A stretch of DNA of 64,000 nt, from the NCBI GenBank assembly GCA_035765535.1, contig DASTXE010000001.1, forward strand, positions 1 to 64,000, given 5' to 3'. Positions 1-8,149 of this stretch are shown in pieces. Source of the DNA: Rickettsiales bacterium (GTDB lineage: Bacteria; Pseudomonadota; Alphaproteobacteria; Rickettsiales; JABCZZ01). Each line of letters begins with the position of its first letter. Position 1 is the stretch's first letter. The notes below the pieces were generated by a model, which was not told the origin of the DNA, ran no database searches, and saw nothing but the letters and a program-made list of their open reading frames with translations. A program made the position numbers and the translations under genes.

Positions 1-1
1 C

Positions 2-1318
2 GGGGGCAATACCATCACGATCAATGGTGGTGGCAATACGGTCAGCGCTGCGAACGGAGATACTATTAATCTTTCCGGCAATGGCACCACCGGCGCGAAT
101 GGCGGCATTGATACGGTCAATATGTATTACGGCACGATCAATGTATCTGCGAATACCGACGTACAAGGCAATTACTCAGGCAATACGATCAATGTAGCCA
201 ATAACGATACAGTGAGTGTTTCCGGTAATGCCAACACAGTGACTTCCACTGGCAGCAATACATCGATTTCCGTCACAGGTAACAATAATATCGTCAATGC
301 AATCGCATCCGATACGGTTACCATTGCCGGTAATGGTGACACGGTCAACACCACCGGTATTGCCTCAGTTTCTCTGTCCGGTTACAGCAATATCGTTAAC
401 GCTTATAGTGGCAGCAGCATTACGCTGGCAACGAACGCTACTACTACGGTCAATGGTACGAATCTTACTATTACGGGGACGGCGGGGAGTATCACAGTCA
501 CGGGCAACAATGATACGGTCAACACTACAGGCAGCAATGTCACTTATAATGCAAACAATACTGGAGAAATACTGGTTGGTAATAACAACACAGTAACAGG
601 CGGAAGTGGTGTAAGCCTGGTACTGGGGGCGGCAGGGGATACGGTAAATCTTTCCAATGCGGCCATGATTAATTTCGCAGAAAATTACGGCGGTAGCAAT
701 ACAATCAACGGTAATAATAATGCGGTATTCTTTGGTACCGGTGTGAGCGAAACCATCAATGGCAACAATAACACTATAACCTTTAATGGGGACCCTGATG
801 GTGGCGGTCATGCAAATATTACCGTCAATGGCACTGGTAATACAGTGATTGCTGCAAGTACTGATACCATTATACTGGCAACTGGGGCTACGGCGACCAT
901 CAGTGGTTCAAACCTGACGATTCAAGGTAACGGTAATACCTATCGGTTCGGGCGCGGAAATGGCCAGGATATTCTTATTAATGGTCTCTCTAGCAATACC
1001 GGCCCGAGCGGTGAACTTGATTTGGGGACAAATATTGCAAAAGACCAGATCTGGTTTGAGAAGGTCGGCAATAACCTGCAGGTGGATATTTTGGGCACAA
1101 CCGATCATATGACGATCAACAACTGGTATAGCAACAGCTATTCGCAGTTAAGCAGCATCTATACCGCTGCGGGCAATGTGATCGATACCCAGATAGCCCA
1201 GCTTGTGCAGGCGATGGCGACCTATAGCACCAACCACGCAGGCTTCAACCCCGCCACCGCCACAGCAATGCCGACCGACGCGACACTGCAAAGCACGCTC
1301 GTAGCAAGCTGGCATTGA
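2..1318 (+). CDS. C-terminal part of a repeat-rich, RTX-like type I-secreted protein (5' end outside window)
   Basis: The reading frame is open from base 2, so the ATG at 122 is internal and the N-terminus lies before the window. The visible 438 residues are mostly short Asn/Gly/Thr-rich repeats of the type G-N-N-N-T-V/I, as in beta-roll or beta-helix surface proteins. The last ~130 residues change character: an RFGRGNGQD segment, DQIWFEKVGNNLQV, INNWY and a LVQAMA motif followed by an Ala/Thr/Pro tail. That order is typical of the C-terminal haemolysin-type calcium-binding-related region and secretion signal of type I (ABC exporter) substrates. No transporter gene is visible here. The product is probably exported and bound to or released from the cell surface; adhesion is a guess. 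Confidence 0.75.
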   Translation, partial: GGNTITINGGGNTVSAANGDTINLSGNGTTGANGGIDTVNMYYGTINVSANTDVQGNYSGNTINVANNDTVSVSGNANTVTSTGSNTSISVTGNNNIVNAIASDTVTIAGNGDTVNTTGIASVSLSGYSNIVNAYSGSSITLATNATTTVNGTNLTITGTAGSITVTGNNDTVNTTGSNVTYNANNTGEILVGNNNTVTGGSGVSLVLGAAGDTVNLSNAAMINFAENYGGSNTINGNNNAVFFGTGVSETINGNNNTITFNGDPDGGGHANITVNGTGNTVIAASTDTIILATGATATISGSNLTIQGNGNTYRFGRGNGQDILINGLSSNTGPSGELDLGTNIAKDQIWFEKVGNNLQVDILGTTDHMTINNWYSNSYSQLSSIYTAAGNVIDTQIAQLVQAMATYSTNHAGFNPATATAMPTDATLQSTLVASWH

Positions 1319-1342
1319 GATTGAGTGATAGTGGTTAGAAGG

Positions 1343-1369
1343 AAGGGCAGAATATTGAATTCTGCCCTT
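1343..1369 (+). terminator. Hairpin terminator after the repeat protein
   Basis: Perfect 11-bp inverted repeat (AAGGGCAGAAT / ATTCTGCCCTT) with a 5-nt loop, 24 bases after the stop codon. The T-run is short. Confidence 0.7.
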
Positions 1370-1523
1370 TCTGCTATTGAGGATAAGCAAACTCTGTCAT
1401 TGCTTGCCGCGGAAACGGTTTTCGCTGTGAGTTCAAGAGAAAAAGCTTCTCTTGGGATTCGAATAATCCCCTGGCTGTCATTATAGGTTTAAAATAAGGA
1501 AAATGAATCAACATTAGTGTTGT

Positions 1524-1608
1524 TGGTGCCCGGAAGAGGACTCGAACCTCCACGACTCGCATCACTAGTACCTGAAACTAGCGCGTCTACCAATTCCGCC
1601 ATCCGGGC
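1524..1608 (-). tRNA. tRNA-Leu (anticodon CAG)
   Basis: Read on the minus strand it folds as a class II tRNA with a 7-bp acceptor GCCCGGA, anticodon stem CTAGT/ACTAG with loop TTCAGGT, a long variable arm, and GGTTCGAGTCC as T-arm. The 3' CCA is encoded in the DNA. It lies 8 bases from the initiator tRNA on the same strand, so the two are probably co-transcribed. Confidence 0.95.
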
Positions 1609-1616
1609 TAATTCCT

Positions 1617-1693
<77 letters not shown>

Positions 1694-1767
1694 GCAAGGA
1701 AGGTCTGGATATATAGCACCTTATAGTAAGAGCGCAAGCCTAAACCGCCGTGTTGCAAAAGATTTAT

Positions 1768-2343
1768 TTAACTCTTGGTAGCAAGGGCGACTTTATTCAT
1801 GAATCCGGCCTGATCGTCCTGCATCAGGAGCGGGAAATGGTCGGCGATGGCGTGCAAGGTTTTATCCTGTAGCTCACGTTCTTCGCGGGTGAAATCACTG
1901 AGGACGTAATCCGAGACCTGGGATTTATGCTCCGGGCGGCCGATGCCGATGCGCAGGCGGATATAAGGATTAGGAAGGAAGGAGTCGATACTCTTGAGGC
2001 CATTATGCCCGCCATTGCCGCCGCCTTGCTTCACGCGTATTTTGCCGGGCTGGAGGTCGAGATCGTCATAAATGACGATGATCTTTTCCACAGGGATTTT
2101 ATAGAACCCCGCAGCCGCGCCGACAGATTCGCCGGAAAGATTCATGAAGGTCTGAGGTTTGAGAAAGAATATGCGTGCTTCCGGGGAGGGAAGGCGGGCG
2201 TCGCATAATTCGCCGGAGAATTTCTTGGTCCAGGGGGAAACATCGAACTTCCTCACGATTTCATCAATCGCGAGGAAGCCGATATTGTGTCGGTTGTGCT
2301 CGTATTTCTGCCCTTTATTGCCTAATCCGACAACGAGCAGCAT
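1768..2343 (-). CDS. pth: Peptidyl-tRNA hydrolase
   Basis: 191 residues, the usual size for bacterial Pth. This cytosolic enzyme hydrolyses peptidyl-tRNA that drops off ribosomes and so recycles the tRNA. Visible signatures are GLGN (Asn9), the catalytic His19 in NRHNIGF, QTFMNLSG around residues 64-71, the DD pair at 93-94, and GGHNGLKS near 111-118. The common GNPG is GNKG here. It lies 4 bases downstream of rplY; the rplY-pth pairing is widespread, and the two are surely co-transcribed. Confidence 0.97.
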   Translation of the reverse strand: MLLVVGLGNKGQKYEHNRHNIGFLAIDEIVRKFDVSPWTKKFSGELCDARLPSPEARIFFLKPQTFMNLSGESVGAAAGFYKIPVEKIIVIYDDLDLQPGKIRVKQGGGNGGHNGLKSIDSFLPNPYIRLRIGIGRPEHKSQVSDYVLSDFTREERELQDKTLHAIADHFPLLMQDDQAGFMNKVALATKS

Positions 2344-2347
2344 TTAC

Positions 2348-3025
2348 TTACTTCTTTTTCGCAGCGGCAGCACCGGCAGCAGGAGCGGCACCTGCGGCAG
2401 GAGCAGCACCGGCAGCGGGAGCTGCGGCAGCAGCTGCAGGACGTTCTTCTTCATCCTTACCGCTGCGGCCTGCGATGGTGACAACCGTAAAATTACGGCC
2501 CCTGATCGCCGGGGTGACGTGTTCAGGCAGCTTCACATCATTGATATGCACTGAGTGAGCGATGTCCACTTCCAGAATATCCACTTCGATGAACGGCGGA
2601 ATGAAGTCCGGCTTGCACAGCAGTTCGATTTCGTGGCGAACGATGTTGAGTACGCCGCCGCGCTTGATACCTTTGGATTTTTCCTGGTTCAGGACCTTTA
2701 CCGGCACCATGACATGGATAATGCTGTCTTTGTCAACGCGCTGGAAGTCAGCGTGTTCGATAACATCCGTCACCGGATGGGACTGGACATCGCGCGGCAG
2801 GGTGTGAATGACCTTGCCGTCAAGCTTAAGGTCAACGATTTTGCTGAAGAATGCACCTTTGCGGTATTCCATGGTCAGTTCCTTCAGGGGTAGCGAGATC
2901 TTCACCGGCTCCTGCGAGTTGCCGTAAATAATGGCGGGAACCTGGGATTCACGGCGCAGGGCGCGGGCAGCACCTTTACCTGCGTTGTCGCGAGTCTTGG
3001 CTTCGAGTGTAGCATTGATTTTCAT
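2348..3025 (-). CDS. rplY: 50S ribosomal protein L25 (Ctc/TL5 form)
   Basis: 225 residues, the long two-domain form. An N-terminal 5S rRNA-binding L25 domain (about 1-95, with RRESQVPAIIYG and TLPRDVQSHPV) is followed by a TL5-type beta domain (about 100-190). The last ~28 residues are a low-complexity Ala/Pro/Gly tail with three PAAGAA units ending in lysines, probably disordered. Such tails occur in several alphaproteobacterial L25 proteins. It is the first gene of the rplY-pth pair, with prs just upstream on the same strand. Confidence 0.96.
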   Translation of the reverse strand: MKINATLEAKTRDNAGKGAARALRRESQVPAIIYGNSQEPVKISLPLKELTMEYRKGAFFSKIVDLKLDGKVIHTLPRDVQSHPVTDVIEHADFQRVDKDSIIHVMVPVKVLNQEKSKGIKRGGVLNIVRHEIELLCKPDFIPPFIEVDILEVDIAHSVHINDVKLPEHVTPAIRGRNFTVVTIAGRSGKDEEERPAAAAAAPAAGAAPAAGAAPAAGAAAAKKK

Positions 3026-3055
3026 GAGTGGTCTCCTAACAAAATAGTAATAAGT

Positions 3056-3988
3056 TTAATCGAAAAGACTGGATACGGATGTTTCCTCGCTGATGCGGCG
3101 GACGGCTTCGGCCAGCAGCGGAGCGATGGAAAGAACGCGTATGTTCGGGGTGGCCTTTACGGCTTCCGTGGTGGCGATGCTGTCGGTAACGACGAGTGAA
3201 GTAAGCGCCGAAGCGGCGACGCGTTCCACTGCCTTACCGGAAAGCACACCATGCGTGACGTAAGCTGCCACTGAGGCAGCGCCTTTTTTCATCAGCGCTT
3301 CCGCGGCATTGCACAATGTGCCTGCGGAATCAACGATATCGTCATACAGAATGCAGTGGCGGTCGCCGACATCGCCGATGATGTTCATGACTTCGGAAAC
3401 GCCTGCGCGTTCACGGCGCTTGTCGACAATAGCGAGTTCTGCGTCAATGCGCTTGGCAAGTGCACGTGCGCGTACCACGCCGCCGACGTCCGGCGATACG
3501 ATCACGACGTTTTTATCTTTATAATGTTTTTTGATATCGGCCACAACCACGGGCGATGCATAAAGATGATCGAGCGGGATATCAAAAAAGCCCTGGATCT
3601 GCCCTGCATGCAGGTCAACCGTCAGAACGCGGTCGGCACCGGCAGAGGTGATGATATTGGCCACCAACTTGGCCGAGATCGGAGTGCGGGGACCGGGTTT
3701 ACGGTCCTGCCTGGCATAACCGAAATACGGAATGACCGCCGTGATACGGCGCGCGGATGCACGGCGCAGCGCGTCGAGCGTGACGAGCAGTTCCATGATA
3801 TTGTCGTTGGCCGGGTAGGAGGTAGACTGTACCACGAACATATCTTCACCGCGGACATTTTCGTGGATTTCCACGAATACTTCCATGTCGGAGAAACGGC
3901 GCACAGTGGCTTTGGTAAGCGGGTTGCCCAGATAAGCGGCCATAGCTTCCGCAAGCGGAATATTGCTATTGCAGGAAAGAATCTTCAT
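3056..3988 (-). CDS. prs: Ribose-phosphate pyrophosphokinase (PRPP synthetase)
   Basis: 310 residues, full length. It transfers pyrophosphate from ATP to ribose 5-phosphate to give PRPP for purine, pyrimidine, histidine, tryptophan and NAD synthesis; several of its client genes (hisZ, trpAB, purA, nadD) are in this window. Visible are the flexible loop [14 protein letters not shown] (88-101), the metal-binding [11 protein letters not shown] (125-135), and the PRPP loop DDIVDSAGT (216-224). It ends 30 bases before rplY; prs-rplY-pth is a common arrangement and likely one operon. Confidence 0.97.
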   Translation of the reverse strand: MKILSCNSNIPLAEAMAAYLGNPLTKATVRRFSDMEVFVEIHENVRGEDMFVVQSTSYPANDNIMELLVTLDALRRASARRITAVIPYFGYARQDRKPGPRTPISAKLVANIITSAGADRVLTVDLHAGQIQGFFDIPLDHLYASPVVVADIKKHYKDKNVVIVSPDVGGVVRARALAKRIDAELAIVDKRRERAGVSEVMNIIGDVGDRHCILYDDIVDSAGTLCNAAEALMKKGAASVAAYVTHGVLSGKAVERVAASALTSLVVTDSIATTEAVKATPNIRVLSIAPLLAEAVRRISEETSVSSLFD

Positions 3989-4242
3989 AAGAACCGTTTT
4001 CTTTATTGGTTAAACACTTAATGGGGATCACCACACGGTCAATACATGGCCATCCACCTTAAAGCGCGGGTTCTGATAGCATGGATTGCCTTGGGCTGCA
4101 ACCAGATTATACGTATTTTTGCGCATTGCGTGCCCATGCATGGCTTGCAAGCACGGCGAATTCTGATTATACACATCCCTCCGCTGCGGCACGCAAGGCA
4201 AGTGGCTGATCAGCATAATATGCAGATAAGTAAGGAAAATCT

Positions 4243-5445
4243 ATGAAACAAGGGAATTTTTTGATTCTCTCGCTGCTAGGCGCGCTGTGTGTTATTACCC
4301 CATTTGCGATTGACCTGTACCTGCCTGCTTTTACGCAGATTGCAGCAGATCTCGGCACCAGCAGTGCGACCGTCTCACTCTCGCTTTCCAGCTACTTTAT
4401 TGGCCTGGCGTTTGGGCAGTTTTTTTACGGACCGCTGCTTGACCGTTACGGCCGTAAGAAACCTATTTATGCCGGTCTCGCATTATTTTGTGCTGCCTCG
4501 GCAGGCTGCATGCTGACGCATGATGTCCATATGCTGATCGGATTACGCCTGCTGCAGGGGCTTGGCGGGTGCGCTGCGCAGGTCGGCGCAATAGCGATGG
4601 TGCATGACTTTTTCCCTGTGGACCAGAGCGCGCGGATATTCTCACGCCTGTTTCTGTACATAGGAGCTTCGCCATTGCTGGCACCGACGATCGGCAGCAT
4701 GCTGACTGCTTATCTTGGTTGGCGCTGGGTATTCATTTTTATGCTGGTAATGGCGAGTGCCGTGTTGACCTGTATTGCGCTGTTTTTACCCGAAGGGCAT
4801 AAGCCCGACAAAAGTATTTCGCTAAAACCTCTGCACATTGCAGCGGCCTTTCTGATGATTTTCAGGAACAGGAGCTTTCACCGTTATGCATTCGTAAGCG
4901 CATTTTCTTTTGCAGGCCTGTTTTCTTATGTCGCCGGTGCGCCGATTATTTTCATGGAGCAGTTTGGCGTCAGCCAGAAAATGTTCGGGGTGTTGTTTGC
5001 AGTGCTTGCAGGGGGATTCATCGGCGCAAGCCAGATTAATGTGATGCTGTTGAAACGCTTCAGCAGTAAAATTATTCTGGCCTATGCATTATGGGCCCAG
5101 GTAGCCTGCAGTGCATTGCTGTTTGCTGGAACCTGGAGCGGCGCGTTTGGCCTGGTGCAAACTGTAGTTCTGTTATTCGGGCTGCTGGCGAGTGTCGGCG
5201 TTGCTAACCCTAACGCAAGCGCATTGGCACTGGCGCCGTTTACCAAAAATGCGGGCAGTGCTTCCGCTCTGATGGGAGTCATACAGCTTGGAACGGGGGC
5301 GCTGATTTCCACTTCGATAGCGATTGTCGGTGCGAAGACCAGCCTGCCGATTATTGCCATTTTATTTGTTACGGCATTGGCGGGGGTGGTGCTCCATGGA
5401 GTGCTACGCGAAGAGGCCGAAAGCGGTGCTTTAGAAGTCGCCTGA
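4243..5445 (+). CDS. Bcr/CflA-type MFS drug exporter
   Basis: 400 residues with about 12 hydrophobic segments. The N-terminal TPFAIDLYLPAF, followed by LDRYGRKK in the loop between helices 2 and 3 and LLQGLGGCAAQVG in helix 4, is characteristic of the Bcr/CflA subfamily of proton-driven exporters in the inner membrane (bicyclomycin, chloramphenicol and similar substrates). The exact substrate cannot be read from sequence. A GGAAAA Shine-Dalgarno precedes the ATG. It is convergent with the histidine kinase gene, with 7 bases between the stops. The ~250 bases upstream, back to prs, show no convincing gene. Confidence 0.88.
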   Translation: MKQGNFLILSLLGALCVITPFAIDLYLPAFTQIAADLGTSSATVSLSLSSYFIGLAFGQFFYGPLLDRYGRKKPIYAGLALFCAASAGCMLTHDVHMLIGLRLLQGLGGCAAQVGAIAMVHDFFPVDQSARIFSRLFLYIGASPLLAPTIGSMLTAYLGWRWVFIFMLVMASAVLTCIALFLPEGHKPDKSISLKPLHIAAAFLMIFRNRSFHRYAFVSAFSFAGLFSYVAGAPIIFMEQFGVSQKMFGVLFAVLAGGFIGASQINVMLLKRFSSKIILAYALWAQVACSALLFAGTWSGAFGLVQTVVLLFGLLASVGVANPNASALALAPFTKNAGSASALMGVIQLGTGALISTSIAIVGAKTSLPIIAILFVTALAGVVLHGVLREEAESGALEVA

Positions 5446-5452
5446 GAGTTTC

Positions 5453-7162
5453 TTAAACGTAGATATTGCGGGAGGCGGGGAAGGTGATCCGCACCGTCGT
5501 GCCTTCACCCAGCACACTGCCGAGTGCGAGCCTTCCGCCATGCAGTTCCGCGAACATCTTGCAAAGCGGCAGGCCAAGGCCCGTGCCTTCGTGGCTCTGG
5601 TTGCGGTGCACCTGTCCAAAGACGGAAAGAGCGACCGGAATGTCTTTTTCCGCAATGCCGATACCCGTGTCCGATACCGTCATGGAGATATTCTTATTGG
5701 CGTCCTGATTTACCGCAATCTTGACCGTGCCGTTTTCCGGTGTGAACTTGATCGCGTTAGAAGCAAGGTTTAGCAGGATCTGACGGATCTTACGCTTATC
5801 GCCCATAATATCTGGCAGCATATCATCGACTTCGACGATCATGTTCATCTGCTTTTCCTTGATCTTCTTGTTCATCATGCGCATGGTCTCATTGACGAGT
5901 TCCTTCATCACCACGCGCTCTTCCAAAAGCTCCAGTTTGCCTGCGTCGCCTTTAGAAAATTCAAGAATATCGGTAATCAGGTTCAGCAGGTGGCTGCCGC
6001 ACAGATTGATATCGTGGATGCGTTCCTTCTGCTTGGGATTAAGCTGGCCGAAATAGCCGGAATTCATCATTTCGGAAAAGCCGATAATCGCATTGAGCGG
6101 CGTTCTGAGTTCATGGCTCATATTGGCCAGGAATTCCGATTTGGCCTGGCTGGCAAGAACGGCTGCCGCTTCCGATTTTTCCACCTGCACAATCTGGCGC
6201 GCCATGGTGATAGCGAAGAAGGAGAGTAGCGATCCGAATACCATGAAGATGCCCAGTAGCACGAAATCTTTGAAACTATTCTCATGCCAGTTCTTGAGAT
6301 AGTCCTGCTCATCGAGCGAAATGGTCAGCAGCAGCGGCAGGAATTTAAGCTTAACGAAGCCATATACTTCAATGGCGCCTTTGGTGCGGAAGGTGCGGAT
6401 TGTGATGCGGGAGGGATCAGTAACTTTGCCAAATTCCTGACGGGCCAGGGCATTAAGCTCATTATAATAACTTTCCGTAGCCTGATTTTCCACTAACAGC
6501 GCGCCGGACTGGATGACCTGCAGCGACATATAGCTGCGGCTTCCCTGTTCGATGGTAGAAAAATATTTGATGAAAAATGCCGGATCAATGACGGCGATAA
6601 ACGCGCCGCCGAAGCCGCCATCCATGTGTTTGATCTTGCGCGCCATGACGATGAGGCTGCTATCATCCTTGGCGCCTGAAGGCAGGTTGCCGATGAAATA
6701 ATCCTTGTCCCCATTGTCGCGCAGCATCTGGAACTGGGAATTGTCCGCGAATGAAAAATGTTGGTAATCCATCAGCGTGACGGAATTAGGCCTGCTTGCG
6801 GCCATGAGCGGCTGGCCGTGCTCATCCACCATGATAATGGCTGCAAGGCGCGGTGATCCTTCCACGAGATCCTGCAGGTTCTGCAAGGTGAATTCGGGTG
6901 AACTTCCGCCGAAACGTTCATTGTAGTAACGGTTGTCCACCGCGCGGCGTAGCGCATTATCAATGCCGATAAAGGCCAGTTCGATCTGCTGCGACATGAT
7001 CGTCAGCACGCGCAGATCGTTATTAACGGCATCTTCACGGGCAGTCTTGGCGGATTCCAGCACCTGGTCTATGACGATCCAGGCGAATATCAGCATGATT
7101 AATATGCTGAACGTACTGATATTACGTATGCGCTTTGATGATTTCTTCTCTGCATCCACCAT
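5453..7162 (-). CDS. Membrane sensor histidine kinase with periplasmic sensor domain
   Basis: 569 residues. A first membrane helix (about 16-34) and a second (about 299-319) enclose a ~260-residue periplasmic region that looks like a double-Cache ligand sensor. The cytoplasmic HisKA domain carries SHELRTP with phospho-acceptor His350. The ATPase domain has LLNLASNAIKFTP (463-475), DTGIGI (498-503) and GTGLGL (526-531). The fold resembles alphaproteobacterial PleC/DivJ-like kinases in the HisKA region (NAIIGFSEMM), but no receiver or PAS domain is present. No response regulator gene is adjacent, so it is an orphan kinase whose partner cannot be inferred here. Confidence 0.93.
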   Translation of the reverse strand: MVDAEKKSSKRIRNISTFSILIMLIFAWIVIDQVLESAKTAREDAVNNDLRVLTIMSQQIELAFIGIDNALRRAVDNRYYNERFGGSSPEFTLQNLQDLVEGSPRLAAIIMVDEHGQPLMAASRPNSVTLMDYQHFSFADNSQFQMLRDNGDKDYFIGNLPSGAKDDSSLIVMARKIKHMDGGFGGAFIAVIDPAFFIKYFSTIEQGSRSYMSLQVIQSGALLVENQATESYYNELNALARQEFGKVTDPSRITIRTFRTKGAIEVYGFVKLKFLPLLLTISLDEQDYLKNWHENSFKDFVLLGIFMVFGSLLSFFAITMARQIVQVEKSEAAAVLASQAKSEFLANMSHELRTPLNAIIGFSEMMNSGYFGQLNPKQKERIHDINLCGSHLLNLITDILEFSKGDAGKLELLEERVVMKELVNETMRMMNKKIKEKQMNMIVEVDDMLPDIMGDKRKIRQILLNLASNAIKFTPENGTVKIAVNQDANKNISMTVSDTGIGIAEKDIPVALSVFGQVHRNQSHEGTGLGLPLCKMFAELHGGRLALGSVLGEGTTVRITFPASRNIYV

Positions 7163-7427
7163 GTTTTTTCCTGAACCTGTGCGGCATACGACCCTCGCTG
7201 CAAGGGAACACCGACTCCATATTTATATGGAATTGGTTAAAATATGGTTTACAAGGCCGAAGTTTAACAGGATTTCCGCGTATTATTTTAGGGGAGTGAC
7301 TCTTCTGCATCCCTTTGCGTGGCCGAAGGGATTTATTTGGGACAAGCCCCCAGATGTAGCTTGATAAATCGGTTTTGATTTGCTAAACAGGCCGCCTTGC
7401 GATACAAACCGTATCGCGGTTTTACGT

Positions 7428-7512
7428 GCGGTCGTGGCGGAATTGGTATACGCGCAACGTTGAGGTCGTTGTGGGGCAACCCATGGAAGTTCAAGTCTTC
7501 TCGACCGCACCA
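7428..7512 (+). tRNA. tRNA-Leu (anticodon GAG)
   Basis: 85 nt class II tRNA: acceptor GCGGTCG/CGACCGC, D-arm GGCGGAATTGGTATACGC, anticodon stem CAACG/CGTTG with loop TTGAGGT, long variable arm, encoded CCA at 7510-7512. It is a second leucine isoacceptor beside the CAG one at 1.5 kb. Confidence 0.95.
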
Positions 7513-7585
7513 TCTTGCTGAAACAGCAGTTTCAGGATTGTCATAAAAACTTCATTTTTCTAGATTCTTCCATAAGTTGTAAATG

Positions 7586-7594
7586 TGATACAAT
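7586..7594 (+). promoter_or_regulatory. Extended -10 promoter candidate
   Basis: TGA-TACAAT matches an extended -10 element (TGn plus a -10 one base off consensus) with no good -35. It would give a ~145-base leader for the small gene at 7745, and that leader contains short inverted repeats (AAGGAA/TTCCTT and GCGG/CCGC). Confidence 0.4.
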
Positions 7595-7744
7595 ACTAAC
7601 GTCTCGCATTCTATCTCGCATAAGGAAGCTTCGGTTTCCTTGGGATGGAATCTGCGGTCGGCATATCCGCTTTTGCCGGCTCTATAACGACTGTGGAGAG
7701 GCATGTCCTATCCATTGCTCTAACGGCGCTCAGGAAGGAGAATC

Positions 7745-7942
7745 ATGAGCGCAGACGAAACTCGGCCGGACCCGCCCGCTGTCGACGACCCTGTCGAGAG
7801 TGGAGCTGGTCAGTACACCGGCCCAGACGGTGCTCGCTTCGGCGGCAGCGATGTGGAAGGTACCGGCGGTTCCTCTCGCGGAAGCGCCAGTACCTACAGT
7901 GGTCCTGACGGGGAAGGTGATCTCGGCCCGCATGGTCCCTGA
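7745..7942 (+). CDS. Small glycine-rich acidic protein, unknown function
   Basis: 65 residues, with an excellent Shine-Dalgarno (AGGAAGGAG, 5 bases before ATG) and a strong hairpin right after the stop, which argues for a genuine translated gene. Composition is Gly, Asp, Pro, Ser and Glu; there are no Cys residues and no hydrophobic stretch, so it should be disordered and soluble. It contains a repeat, YTGPDG and YSGPDG, spaced about 27 residues apart. I do not recognise a family. A plasmid- or phage-type accessory origin is not indicated by the neighbours. Confidence 0.6.
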   Translation: MSADETRPDPPAVDDPVESGAGQYTGPDGARFGGSDVEGTGGSSRGSASTYSGPDGEGDLGPHGP

Positions 7943-7952
7943 GTGAACACCG

Positions 7953-8003
7953 CCCGGCGATCTGCTTCTCCTCCCCCTCATTACGGGGAGGAAGATCGCC
8001 GGG
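7953..8003 (+). terminator. Strong two-tier hairpin after the small gene
   Basis: Outer stem CCCGGCGATC/GATCGCCGGG (10 bp, perfect) encloses an inner stem CCTCCCC/GGGGAGG. The downstream T-content is low, so it may act as a 3'-end stabiliser as much as a terminator. Confidence 0.6.
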
Positions 8004-8149
8004 TTCGTTCAGATTCCATAATGTTCCCAAAGCGATTTTCTTCTGGCTTAACAAAATTTTAATAACTTCCCGCTAATCTGGACATTGACATCGCACAGTA
8101 CATATGGTGCGGTGTTTCTCTTCTCAATCATCCAGGATTACGTTAGCCC

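Noticed and set aside
2356-2440. GC-rich trinucleotide-like repeat as a possible mobile or CRISPR element
   Set aside because: It is the Ala/Pro-coding tail of rplY.
4028-4246. Short frames on both strands between prs and the MFS gene
   Set aside because: No ribosome sites or recognisable features; the region looks like ordinary intergenic DNA.
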